Assembly: GCA_905372345.1 (NCBI GenBank) | Contig: CAJPPE010000085.1 | Location: 1 to 6,777 of the forward strand | Length of the DNA: 6,777 nucleotides | Direction of reading: 5' to 3' | Source: an uncultured Treponema sp. | GTDB lineage: Bacteria; Spirochaetota; Spirochaetia; Treponematales; Treponemataceae | In this document: positions 1-6,777 of the stretch, piece after piece | Position numbering within the stretch: the stretch's first letter is position 1 | How the letters are laid out: each line of letters begins with the position of its first letter | Translations under genes and position numbers: made by a program | Notes under the pieces: model-generated | Told to the model about the DNA's origin: nothing | The model's database searches: none | Seen by the model: the letters and a program-made list of their open reading frames with translations, nothing else

Positions 1-1
1 A

Positions 2-46
2 TTTTTTACATTGGTTATATTTACCATTATGATGGCTTTTACCTGT
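2..46 (+). other. Signal peptide h-region and probable lipobox of the giant protein
   Basis: The first codons encode an uninterrupted hydrophobic run (FFTLVIFTIMMAFT) followed at once by Cys12 and then the polar KQN. This is the layout of a type II (lipoprotein) signal peptide, with Cys12 as the lipidated residue and an extended polar, Gly-rich linker after it. The positively charged n-region is missing, which is the main reason to place the true start upstream of the window. The lipobox reads A-F-T-C. This departs from the canonical L-[AS]-[GA]-C, and Thr at -1 is unusual even for the relaxed spirochaetal lipoboxes, so cleavage by signal peptidase I cannot be excluded. Confidence 0.6.
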
Positions 47-3000
47 AAACAAAATGTAGGCTTGGGCGGCACTGTAGATATTGAACGCCCTGAGGGATCA
101 ATTACTTATCCTGATGCCGGAGAAACTCCTATCAGAGGTAGTTTTGTGATGAGGGGAACAGCTTATGATGATGACGGAATAAAATCAATAACTATCTCAT
201 TCAAAAATATTGAAACTAAAGAAACTGTTTATTCTCAGAGTGTTGGAGGCTTTACTGAAGGAGATGGAAGTGTTTCATGGTCAATCACTATTGATAACGA
301 ATCTAAAGGTTTTGAAGCTGCTCCTCACGAGTTGGTAAAAAAATACCCCATCCCGGATGGTGAGTATACCGCAATTCTCACTGTTACCGATAAAGGCGGC
401 AAAACTTATGAGACAACTAAAAATTATAAAATAGACAATACTCCTCCCGTGTTTATAGTAAACCGTCCTTCTACAAAAAGTGCTCATGGCGAGAACCCCT
501 CAAGCGGTGACAGTTACGGAGCAATTTTTACTGTTGTAGGACAAGTTGGAGAGAAAAACACAGTTGAAAAGTTAGTGGTTCAAGTACCCGGTACCGATAT
601 TGATATACCTAAGTGGTTTGTAGGCAAAAATATAAATGTTCAAGTAGCTGTTGAAACGAATGTACCGCCCACGGCTCCTGATGATCCTCTGTATAAAGAA
701 CAAGCTAAGGATATAAATAAAGCAATTAAAGCACAGTTATTTTTGTTTGACAATGCACGCCTTAAGAACGATGTATCTTCATCTAATGAAGGCAACAAAG
801 CTGATTGGTATTATTTAAGCGATGATATCTATGTCGATGTTCTTTCCAAGGGTTATACACCTGAAGTTATAAGTGATTATTTTGCCGGTAAAAAAGGTTT
901 AGGTGGAACCGAGCATGATAACAAAATAAAAGCATTGAGGGATGTTACTGTTGATGAGTATAATTCAGCTGTTAGCAATGATGCGAATGCTACAGAGGCT
1001 TCAAGAGTTTTAAAAGCTATAAAATCCAAGATGTTAAAAATGAGCGAAAAACGCAGTACTTTTAAGCTTGATCCAAGTAAATCTCCCGGATTTAAGGTTT
1101 TGAATGGAACAAATATACCTAAAAAAGAGCTTACTGTTGGGAAGCTTGCTTCTGCTTCTTCCATCATCTTTAAAAACGGTCAAGAAACTTCCTTTATCGT
1201 AGAACTTTTGAGAAATAAAGACCGTGCTCCGCTGGTGAACGGTACGGATCTTAATGCATATAAGGGTAGCGATATAGAAATTGCTTTGTACAAGAGTAAA
1301 GAAACATCAGGAAGCCAAGCAGAAGTTGACAGCTTCAAGAATGGAACTAATCTTGAAAAAACTAATACTCTTTTAAAATTTGCTGACCTTACAGAAGGAG
1401 ATTTAAATGATTTGATAAAAGTTGAAGGAGAGTCAATTCGTGTAAAATGTAAGCTTCCGAATCCCTTTGTTGAAGGAAAATATCTTCTTAAGGTTGAAGG
1501 TAAGGACTCTACAGGTGCAGACTCCAATGCTTTTGAAGCTTATGACGATTCCAATTCAGTAAATAATGGTTTATATATTATCCATTTTATTGCTACGGGA
1601 AATGGTCCTAGAATACGCGTTACAAATCCTCCCGAAGGATTTTACAATAAAAACTTTGAAGTCTTTATTAATGTCCCCGGTTTGGAGTATGTCTCCGGTT
1701 CGCCGGAACACTCAGGTAAGGTTTATTACAATGTAGTTCCTGACAATACTACCAGTGATAGCCATACATTTTCTGAAAACGCTTCACAAGTTTTTACAAA
1801 GGTTAATACTGATCCAAATGACACCAAATATAAGGCAACAATTGATATAAGTGGGTGTGCTGATGATGATACTAAGCCTGAAAAAGGTTCATATAGAATT
1901 TTACTTTTAGCTAAAAACCCTTCAGGCAGTAGTGATACTGATAGGATCTATTTTTCTGTCGATAAAAAAGCTCCCATAGTGAAGATAACCCATCCTTTAC
2001 CTAATGATCCTCAAGGTGGAGCTATAACGATTTCAGGAACTATTAGTGATCTTAAAGCAGGGGTAAAAGCGTCTTCCACTAAATACATTTTAGGTAAAAA
2101 GAGTCCCGCTCCAACTGTAGATTCTACAGGTTGGCAGTCAATGACTACCTCAAGTAAGGGATCGTGGTCTGCTGATGTAAACTTGAGTTCTCTTACTACA
2201 TCAGATTATGATGAAGCCCATGGGCCATATAAAAAAATACCTATGTATATTTTGGTTGAAGATGAGATTGGCAATAAGACTGTGCATACTAAGGAAATTC
2301 TTTATAATCCTGATGGAACAAAGCCTATTGTAAAAATACTTTCACCTCAAAATAATTCTGTTTTGGGCGGTACTATTCAAATATTCGGTACTACAAGAGT
2401 TATAGTCGGAACTCCATCTGATCTGGGTGAAGCATATATTATGTTCTCTAAGAGCGGAAATTTTTCAGGCGGTGATGACGGAAAATTCGGAGGAGTTGAT
2501 TGGCAGAATGGCGGTCAAGGAAGGCCTATCCCAGGTACAAATACCGCAGGTTCATCTCAGTGGTCGTTGACTATAAATGAGAATAAAGAATTTGATCCTC
2601 TTTCAGGAAATAAATGGAAAATTTATTTTAAGGTAAGGGCGAATAATAAAGGTCAAACTCCTAATGTTATGGGAGAATGGTCTGATCGTATTGAAATAGA
2701 AATTGATAAGTCGGCTCCTAGAATAGGAAGCCCTGAACTTCTTAAGATTAAACATCTTTTAGGTGATAGACCTTATGTACCCAATATGTGGATAAAAGAA
2801 CATGAGCTCTTGACAGGCTCCCTTTATGATGAGTCAGGTATTAAAGAGCTTACAATATCGGGTGACTTAGATAATGGAGTTCCATGTAATCTTTCCCAAG
2901 CTATAGCTAAGGGCTGGATTGAAGAAGATACTGTTAATACGCCATCAGGTATATCGGCTTCAGGAAGTGCAAAAAACTATAAATTAAAGCTGCCTCTTAA

Positions 3001-6000
3001 TTTAAATAATCTTACCGACTCAGCAAAGAGGGATAATGCTTTTTCTATAAGAATAGACATAAAAGAGGATACTGACCAAGGTACTCCTACCTCAAAAGAA
3101 TTTAATTTCCGCTTTGACACAAAAAAGCCTATAGGAGATTATGGAACGGATTTATATGTTTCAAATTATAATTTTTCAACTACTTCTGTAAGCGATTCTC
3201 GATTAGCGGCTAAGGTAGGAACTGAATGGACTAATAAGAAAATTATTATCGAGGATAAAATTTTGACGATAACAGGAAATGCTGGAGGAGTTGTAAGTTT
3301 TAACCCGTCAATTTCCGCTGCTTCTTATAATTATATTCTGTATGAATCAAAAAATCTTATCTTTGATGAGCGTGGCGGTAATGATATGTTTGTCCGTGGT
3401 GTAGCCTTTGATGATGGATCAGGCGTTGAAAAAGTCATTGCTTGGTTAAAGGTGGATAATACCGAAACAGATAAGGTAACCATAACTGAAGTAGATAATA
3501 CTAATAAGCTTCAAAAACAGTTAGGAAGCCTTTATACATGGAGCGGTAAAATTGATTTGAGCCCCTTAAAAGATGGTAAAGGTAAACTACACTACAAAAT
3601 AATCGATAAAAGCGGTAATGAATATGAAACAGATGTTGATGTCCGCGTCAAAAATAAATCTATTAAGGTTTCTCAGGTTATCCTTAAAACCGATATAGGC
3701 GGTAATCCTTCCGAATTCGGTACCGGTAGCCTTTCAGGTGCTTTAAATCCTGAAAGCAGAGATTTTGAAGGAGAGCTTATAAGCAAAAACTTTGCCTTTA
3801 AAAATAAAGCAAACTCAAAAATAAAGGTTAGTTTTACAGGCGGAGAAGGGCAGATAAAGTATATACTTAAATATAACAATGCCCCCTTGGACGGTCATAA
3901 CTTAAAAAATATTGCAACCGGTGATGAAATTACCTTAAGTGCAGCTGACTTGCAAACAATAGGAAATTCCGATGGAACACCAAAAGAGCTTACGCTTGAA
4001 CTTTGGGATAAAGCACACGACCTAGAACAAGGGGAAACTACATCTTCTGCAAAGATTAAGATAAAAACTCTTTTTGAGGCACTTGATAATACGCCGCCTG
4101 TTGTAGTTATTCTTCCTTTACACTGGAACAATGAAAATGATAACTCGTTGTATGAAAACAATAGAAAAAATGGGCATGTGGAAATTGCAAAGTTTACCGG
4201 CTCAACTAATGATTATTCTTCCGTTTCCGGCAGGGTAACAATCCGTGGTTTTGCTTATGACAATGTCCAGCTTAAAGAACTTACAGCAACGCTGCCTAAT
4301 GCTTCAAACATAACCATTGAGAAAGGTAACAATAACAATATCTGGGCTAAAAAAGAAGATACTTCAAAAAATATTAAGTTTGAAGTTGAAGAGTCTAAAT
4401 ACGATTATCTCGGCTACTATGTAAAGTGGAAGCTGGAATGGGATAGCGAAAAAACGCCTGTAGGCCTTGCAAAGAGTATCAGTGTTTCGGCTAATGACGG
4501 AACAAATGCTTCCAGTGCTTTGGCTTCTAATGCGTCTACAGAATCTACTAGTGTAGTCCGCGAAGACAAGGATTCGGCTAAACATGCTGATTTTGCAAAT
4601 GCAAAGCCAGGTCAGTTTATTCTGTTTACAAATGGTGAAGCTCAGTATTTGACCCGTGTGAAATCAGTTAAGGCAGATAATAAAATTGAGCTTATGAACG
4701 ATGTAGATGTACAATTTAAAAATGCTACATTGTATAAGTACAAAACTAATAAGCCTAATATTAATGTAAATGTTGTCCCGTATGTTACGAAGATTGAAAC
4801 CGTCCTTTCTAAGCTTGGTGGTGCCGACCCTGACCTGTATGCACGCACGGCTTTGGGCCGTTATCCGGTTCGGGATGATGAAACAATCAAGATACACGGC
4901 TTTAGCCTAACAGGAGCTTCTGTGACAGTGGGCGGTAAACCGACAAACAATCTTGCGGGTGATTCATCGCCGTGGACTTTAAACTTTACTGATAATGCTT
5001 CGACGGGCTCTGTTGATGAGAGTAAAGTGAAAAGCGGTGCCCTTGAACTCAAGGTGGGCACTGTTTCAGCTATAAACAATTTGAGTAATAACAATAAGCC
5101 CTATAATAAAGCAAAGAAAACTGCAAGCAATGATAAATTGACCGATGACCTGTATCTGGATGTATGGCAGTTTAACAGCCAAGCGGCTCTGCCCGACCGC
5201 GGTACTATAACTGAGCCGGTTATGCGTATTAATCCGGAAAGCGGCATGATAGGCTTTGCCTTTGCAAACGGCCCCGATTACTTCAGTATGAGTGACGGAA
5301 CAGAGGATTCGTATAGAAAATGGCATCAAAACTATGACGACTTTGCCAATGTGGATTTTATATATGACAGTGAGGGTAATTCTCACGCCGTTGTTGTAGG
5401 ACGGGATATAAATTCCCAAAATGAAGAGGCCGGAAAATTTACCTATCTTTACAGCATGTGGGGTGCCCCGAAAGGTTCCTGGCTTTGGCCCAAAAATAAC
5501 TATAAAGGAACTCATGCAATAAGGCTGGAAACTATAGGACAAGAAAAAACTATGGATGGTGCAGGCGGTAATATTCTTGATAAAGACCGTATTCAGCATC
5601 CTTCCCTTGCGGCGGCAAAGCGCCGCGGTAATGCAACACCGCTTTACCTTGCTTATTATGACGCTATAAATGATCAAATAAGGTTTAAGTACGGAAATAA
5701 TAATCAAAATCATAAGCTTACAGATGGTGCATTTGGAACGGATAAATATTGGAAGAAAGTTTTTGGTCAATTTAAGGATCAGGACTCAGATTGGTATATT
5801 AAACCTTATGCACAAAATGATGTCACTATTGTTGCGGGAAAATATCAAGGCGGTGATACCGGTAATAAGGCGGGAACTTATTTGTCGCTCGGTGTTGTAT
5901 CGGGAGCTAATGACGCAGAAGATGTTGCGGTGCTGATTTGGTTTGACGAAACGAATCAAAAGCTTAAATATACTTATAAAAAAGATCCGCAAAACGGTAA

Positions 6001-6628
6001 TCACGCTTCGCAAGTCGGAAACGGTAACGGAAACTGGAAAAAGCCTGTGGATGTTTTCGGTAAGATGAATGTGGGGGAATACTGTAAAATTGCCGTGGAT
6101 AAGGCTGGTGGTATACACATTGCCGCATTTGATACAGAGGCTGCGGATTTAAAGTATGCATATCTTCCTACATATTCTGCGACAAGTTTTAAAACCTGTA
6201 CAGTTGACGCTTACGGTATAACAGGTACTCATATCACTTTGGATGTGGCCTATACGGAAAACGGTGCTAACGGTAAACCCGTGCCTTATATCGGCTATTA
6301 TTCGTCTTCTGTCGGTCGCTCCAAGCTTGCATATCTTGCAAATACAGGTGGTGCTGTAGGCGAAGCTGCGGGTACCGATGAAAATGGTTATTTTACCGGT
6401 AAGTGGGAGGTTTCGATTGTACCGACTGTCAGCCGTGTCCAGCAGGACAATATCAATGTCGGTGTTTGGAAAACTGCTGACGGTGTTATAAAGAATTCTG
6501 TAACTGGTGTGAGTTCTTCCGATAGAGATGCAGGTAAGGTATACGGTAACGGTACCGCCAGTCCCGTGCTTGCTTATGCTGTAAGGAAAGTTATGAACGG
6601 TTATATTGAAACTGCACAAAAGAAGTAG
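2..6628 (+). CDS. Giant multi-Ig-domain surface lipoprotein with C-terminal propeller-like region (5' end incomplete)
   Basis: I do not recognise a named gene. Residues are numbered from the TTG at 11. The frame is open to the window edge (FFT precedes the TTG), no Shine-Dalgarno is visible, and the next ATG (29) would remove most of the signal peptide, so the true start is probably a few codons upstream. Seen in order: hydrophobic segment ending at Cys12; Ig-like module about 20-147 (RGTAYDDDGI at 48-57, DNTPP at 142-146); irregular region about 148-530; Ig-like modules separated by linkers DKKAP (651), DGTKP (768), DKSAP (899), DTKKP (1036) and DNTPP (1359); small beta module about 1525-1578; IPT/TIG-like module about 1588-1700; propeller-like repeats about 1717-2200. 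Cysteines are very few and no enzyme active-site motif was seen. Proteins of this build usually sit on the cell surface or in the periplasm and bind proteins or glycans; an adhesin or scaffold role here is inference. A terminator follows the stop by 26 bases. The reading frame is certain; the function is not. Confidence 0.93.
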   Translation, partial: FFTLVIFTIMMAFTCKQNVGLGGTVDIERPEGSITYPDAGETPIRGSFVMRGTAYDDDGIKSITISFKNIETKETVYSQSVGGFTEGDGSVSWSITIDNESKGFEAAPHELVKKYPIPDGEYTAILTVTDKGGKTYETTKNYKIDNTPPVFIVNRPSTKSAHGENPSSGDSYGAIFTVVGQVGEKNTVEKLVVQVPGTDIDIPKWFVGKNINVQVAVETNVPPTAPDDPLYKEQAKDINKAIKAQLFLFDNARLKNDVSSSNEGNKADWYYLSDDIYVDVLSKGYTPEVISDYFAGKKGLGGTEHDNKIKALRDVTVDEYNSAVSNDANATEASRVLKAIKSKMLKMSEKRSTFKLDPSKSPGFKVLNGTNIPKKELTVGKLASASSIIFKNGQETSFIVELLRNKDRAPLVNGTDLNAYKGSDIEIALYKSKETSGSQAEVDSFKNGTNLEKTNTLLKFADLTEGDLNDLIKVEGESIRVKCKLPNPFVEGKYLLKVEGKDSTGADSNAFEAYDDSNSVNNGLYIIHFIATGNGPRIRVTNPPEGFYNKNFEVFINVPGLEYVSGSPEHSGKVYYNVVPDNTTSDSHTFSENASQVFTKVNTDPNDTKYKATIDISGCADDDTKPEKGSYRILLLAKNPSGSSDTDRIYFSVDKKAPIVKITHPLPNDPQGGAITISGTISDLKAGVKASSTKYILGKKSPAPTVDSTGWQSMTTSSKGSWSADVNLSSLTTSDYDEAHGPYKKIPMYILVEDEIGNKTVHTKEILYNPDGTKPIVKILSPQNNSVLGGTIQIFGTTRVIVGTPSDLGEAYIMFSKSGNFSGGDDGKFGGVDWQNGGQGRPIPGTNTAGSSQWSLTINENKEFDPLSGNKWKIYFKVRANNKGQTPNVMGEWSDRIEIEIDKSAPRIGSPELLKIKHLLGDRPYVPNMWIKEHELLTGSLYDESGIKELTISGDLDNGVPCNLSQAIAKGWIEEDTVNTPSGISASGSAKNYKLKLPLNLNNLTDSAKRDNAFSIRIDIKEDTDQGTPTSKEFNFRFDTKKPIGDYGTDLYVSNYNFSTTSVSDSRLAAKVGTEWTNKKIIIEDKILTITGNAGGVVSFNPSISAASYNYILYESKNLIFDERGGNDMFVRGVAFDDGSGVEKVIAWLKVDNTETDKVTITEVDNTNKLQKQLGSLYTWSGKIDLSPLKDGKGKLHYKIIDKSGNEYETDVDVRVKNKSIKVSQVILKTDIGGNPSEFGTGSLSGALNPESRDFEGELISKNFAFKNKANSKIKVSFTGGEGQIKYILKYNNAPLDGHNLKNIATGDEITLSAADLQTIGNSDGTPKELTLELWDKAHDLEQGETTSSAKIKIKTLFEALDNTPPVVVILPLHWNNENDNSLYENNRKNGHVEIAKFTGSTNDYSSVSGRVTIRGFAYDNVQLKELTATLPNASNITIEKGNNNNIWAKKEDTSKNIKFEVEESKYDYLGYYVKWKLEWDSEKTPVGLAKSISVSANDGTNASSALASNASTESTSVVREDKDSAKHADFANAKPGQFILFTNGEAQYLTRVKSVKADNKIELMNDVDVQFKNATLYKYKTNKPNINVNVVPYVTKIETVLSKLGGADPDLYARTALGRYPVRDDETIKIHGFSLTGASVTVGGKPTNNLAGDSSPWTLNFTDNASTGSVDESKVKSGALELKVGTVSAINNLSNNNKPYNKAKKTASNDKLTDDLYLDVWQFNSQAALPDRGTITEPVMRINPESGMIGFAFANGPDYFSMSDGTEDSYRKWHQNYDDFANVDFIYDSEGNSHAVVVGRDINSQNEEAGKFTYLYSMWGAPKGSWLWPKNNYKGTHAIRLETIGQEKTMDGAGGNILDKDRIQHPSLAAAKRRGNATPLYLAYYDAINDQIRFKYGNNNQNHKLTDGAFGTDKYWKKVFGQFKDQDSDWYIKPYAQNDVTIVAGKYQGGDTGNKAGTYLSLGVVSGANDAEDVAVLIWFDETNQKLKYTYKKDPQNGNHASQVGNGNGNWKKPVDVFGKMNVGEYCKIAVDKAGGIHIAAFDTEAADLKYAYLPTYSATSFKTCTVDAYGITGTHITLDVAYTENGANGKPVPYIGYYSSSVGRSKLAYLANTGGAVGEAAGTDENGYFTGKWEVSIVPTVSRVQQDNINVGVWKTADGVIKNSVTGVSSSDRDAGKVYGNGTASPVLAYAVRKVMNGYIETAQKK
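650..1603 (+). other. Irregular region interrupting the Ig-like array (residues about 214-531)
   Basis: After the first DNTPP linker an Ig-like strand pattern begins (VFIVNRP, then FTVVGQV and LVVQV). It is followed by about 300 residues that do not match the repeat consensus. The stretch holds a Lys/Ala-rich segment (about 230-250), WYYLSDDIYVDVL (266-278), and a probably helical charged segment around residues 290-350 (KAIKSKMLKMSEKR near its end). It then continues with FKLDPSKSPGF (351-361) and a beta-rich part with NGTDLNAYKGSDIEIALYKS. A strand ending in FVEGKYLLKVEGKDSTG resembles the closing strands of an Ig-like domain, and a new module starts at GPRIRVTNPPEGF (532 onward). One reading is an Ig-like domain split by an inserted domain; another is two or three diverged modules in tandem. 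The function is unknown. Confidence 0.45.
4583..4744 (+). other. Small beta module between Ig array and TIG-like domain (residues about 1525-1578)
   Basis: The segment reads as a run of short strands with turns: KPGQFILFTNG, AQYLTRVKSV, NKIELMNDV and ATLYKYKT. The order 'PG-hydrophobic strand-NG-Tyr strand-V.SV-turn-I.L' resembles compact SH3-like or small beta-barrel modules found in phage structural and bacterial surface proteins. It is clearly distinct from the Ig-like consensus on its left and from the TIG-like domain on its right, and follows a Ser/Thr/Asn/Ala-rich linker (about residues 1497-1515). The assignment rests on pattern only. Confidence 0.35.
4772..5110 (+). other. IPT/TIG-like Ig-fold module (residues about 1588-1700)
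   Basis: The segment starts with VVPYVTKIET and contains the core IKIHGFSLTGASVTVGGK (from residue 1626). This matches the hallmark of IPT/TIG domains: a strand with 'I.G..F', a short turn, then a 'V.VGG' strand. A WTLNF strand and a closing SGALELKV strand follow. In other bacterial surface proteins such domains act as rigid spacers or binding modules before a C-terminal functional domain; here it lies directly before the propeller-like region. A Lys/Asn-rich linker (KPYNKAKKTASNDK) separates the two. Confidence 0.5.
5159..6610 (+). other. C-terminal beta-propeller-like repeat region (residues about 1717-2200)
   Basis: The last third of the protein repeats a pattern of a hydrophobic strand, a turn with Asp/Gly/Asn, a strand with aromatic residues, then '[KR]-h-x-[YF]-x-Y'. 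Visible units: VMRINPESGMIGFAFANG (about 1735-1760); VDFIYDSEGNSHAVVVGRD (about 1781-1800); LYLAYYDAINDQIRFKYGN (about 1879-1897); VAVLIWFDETNQKLKYTYKK (about 1970-1990); KIAVDKAGGIHIAAFD then LKYAYL (about 2026-2053); and ITLDVAYTENG, VPYIGYYSS, SKLAYL (about 2074-2112). A further weak unit (WEVSIVP, INVGVWKTADGVI) follows. This is the repeat style of sialidase/BNR-like or other six- or seven-bladed propellers. The Asp-box S-x-D-x-G-x-T-W was not seen, nor was a sialidase catalytic set, so a binding role is more likely than an enzymatic one. Confidence 0.5.
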
Positions 6629-6632
6629 ATAG

Positions 6633-6646
6633 TTAGCTATAGCTAA
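6633..6646. repeat. 14-base perfect palindrome after the stop codon
   Basis: The bases TTAGCTATAGCTAA are identical to their own reverse complement. The palindrome lies 4 bases after the TAG stop and 8 bases before the terminator stem. As RNA it could form only a short stem with no proper loop, so it would be a weak hairpin at best. As DNA it could be a dimeric protein-binding site, but a chance origin in AT-rich sequence is also possible. Confidence 0.5.
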
Positions 6647-6654
6647 ATTAGTTG

Positions 6655-6687
6655 CCCCTAAAGCCTTATGGCTTTAGGGGTTGTTTT
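6655..6687 (+). terminator. Rho-independent terminator of the giant gene
   Basis: An 11-bp perfect stem (CCCCTAAAGCC at 6655-6665 pairing with GGCTTTAGGGG at 6670-6680) with a TTAT loop is followed by TTGTTTT. The GC-rich base of the stem and the T-run directly after it are the standard intrinsic terminator layout for + strand transcripts. It lies 26 bases beyond the stop. On the minus strand the stem is followed by CAACTAATTTA, which lacks a good T-run, so it should work mainly in the + direction. Confidence 0.93.
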
Positions 6688-6730
6688 ATCCACTTGTTAT
6701 AATTTGAGTAACATATTGAGTTTATAAGTC

Positions 6731-6777
6731 TTAGATTTCTTCTTTTCTTTTGCCGTTTACAATTTCGGTTGCAACCT
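6731..6777 (-). CDS. Possible 3' end of a convergent gene (partial)
   Basis: Read on the minus strand from the right edge, one frame gives VATEIVNGKRKEEI followed by TAA (complement of 6731-6733). The charged, Lys/Glu-rich tail is typical of a protein C-terminus, and a convergent gene ending about 50 bases from the + strand terminator is a normal arrangement. Only 14 complete codons are visible, so family and function cannot be told and the reading could be fortuitous. Bases 6688-6730 are AT-rich spacer with no clear T-tailed hairpin for the minus strand. Confidence 0.4.
   Translation of the reverse strand, partial: VATEIVNGKRKEEI

Noticed and set aside
4326..4340. Short AAC/AAT runs (also near 5085-5096) as variable-number repeats
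   Set aside because: Only a few Asn codons in a row with no longer tandem unit; ordinary Asn-rich loops in an AT-rich gene.
5066..5770. 234-codon open frame on the minus strand
   Set aside because: It lies entirely antisense to the propeller-coding part of the large gene. Its translation is rich in Ile/Ser/Cys with no coherent domain, as expected from the reverse of an AT-rich coding sequence.
5724..5936. 70-codon open frame on the + strand in another frame
   Set aside because: It is nested within the large gene and has no ribosome binding site of note or recognisable product; a chance open frame.
5159..6610. Sialidase or other glycosidase identity for the propeller-like region
   Set aside because: No Asp-box repeats, FRIP-type motif or arginine triad could be found by eye, so only a propeller-like fold is proposed, not an enzyme.
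6149..6619. 156-codon open frame on the minus strand
   Set aside because: Antisense to the 3' end of the large gene. Its translation is Cys/Thr/Ile-rich and low in complexity, with no recognisable motif and no independent spacing or start signal.
6698..6703. Perfect TATAAT, as a possible -10 promoter element after the terminator
   Set aside because: No -35-like hexamer lies at suitable spacing (6675-6680 is TAGGGG), and transcription would run into what looks like the end of a convergent gene. Expected by chance in AT-rich spacer.

Overview
The window is almost entirely one very large open reading frame on the + strand. It runs from the left edge of the window to a TAG at 6626-6628, about 2,205 codons from the first possible start and open to the edge before that. 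The DNA is AT-rich. The protein has an N-terminal hydrophobic segment ending in Cys, then a long string of Ig-like beta-sandwich modules, then a beta-propeller-like C-terminus. This fits the giant surface or periplasmic lipoproteins of host-associated spirochaetes, most likely an oral-type Treponema such as T. denticola or a close relative. That assignment rests on composition and protein style, recalled from memory and not checked by a search.

Layout. Bases 2-46 encode the hydrophobic end of a signal peptide whose n-region lies outside the window. Bases about 60-4530 encode Ig-like modules joined by the recurrent Asp-(x)3-Pro linker typical of bacterial Ig-like proteins (DNTPP, DKKAP, DKSAP, DTKKP). 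One long stretch, about 650-1600, does not follow the repeat pattern. Bases about 4580-4740 encode a small separate beta module, and about 4770-5110 an IPT/TIG-like module. Bases about 5160-6625 encode at least five or six repeated propeller-like blades.

After the stop codon there is a 14-base perfect palindrome, then a strong rho-independent terminator (11-bp stem, TTAT loop, T-rich tail). The last 47 bases are compatible with the 3' end of a convergent minus-strand gene. No RNA genes, mobile elements, CRISPR arrays or enzyme-coding genes are visible. The gene ends in its own terminator, so it is either monocistronic or the last gene of an operon whose upstream part is not shown. No new multi-gene system is evident; the interest lies in the architecture of this single uncharacterised protein.
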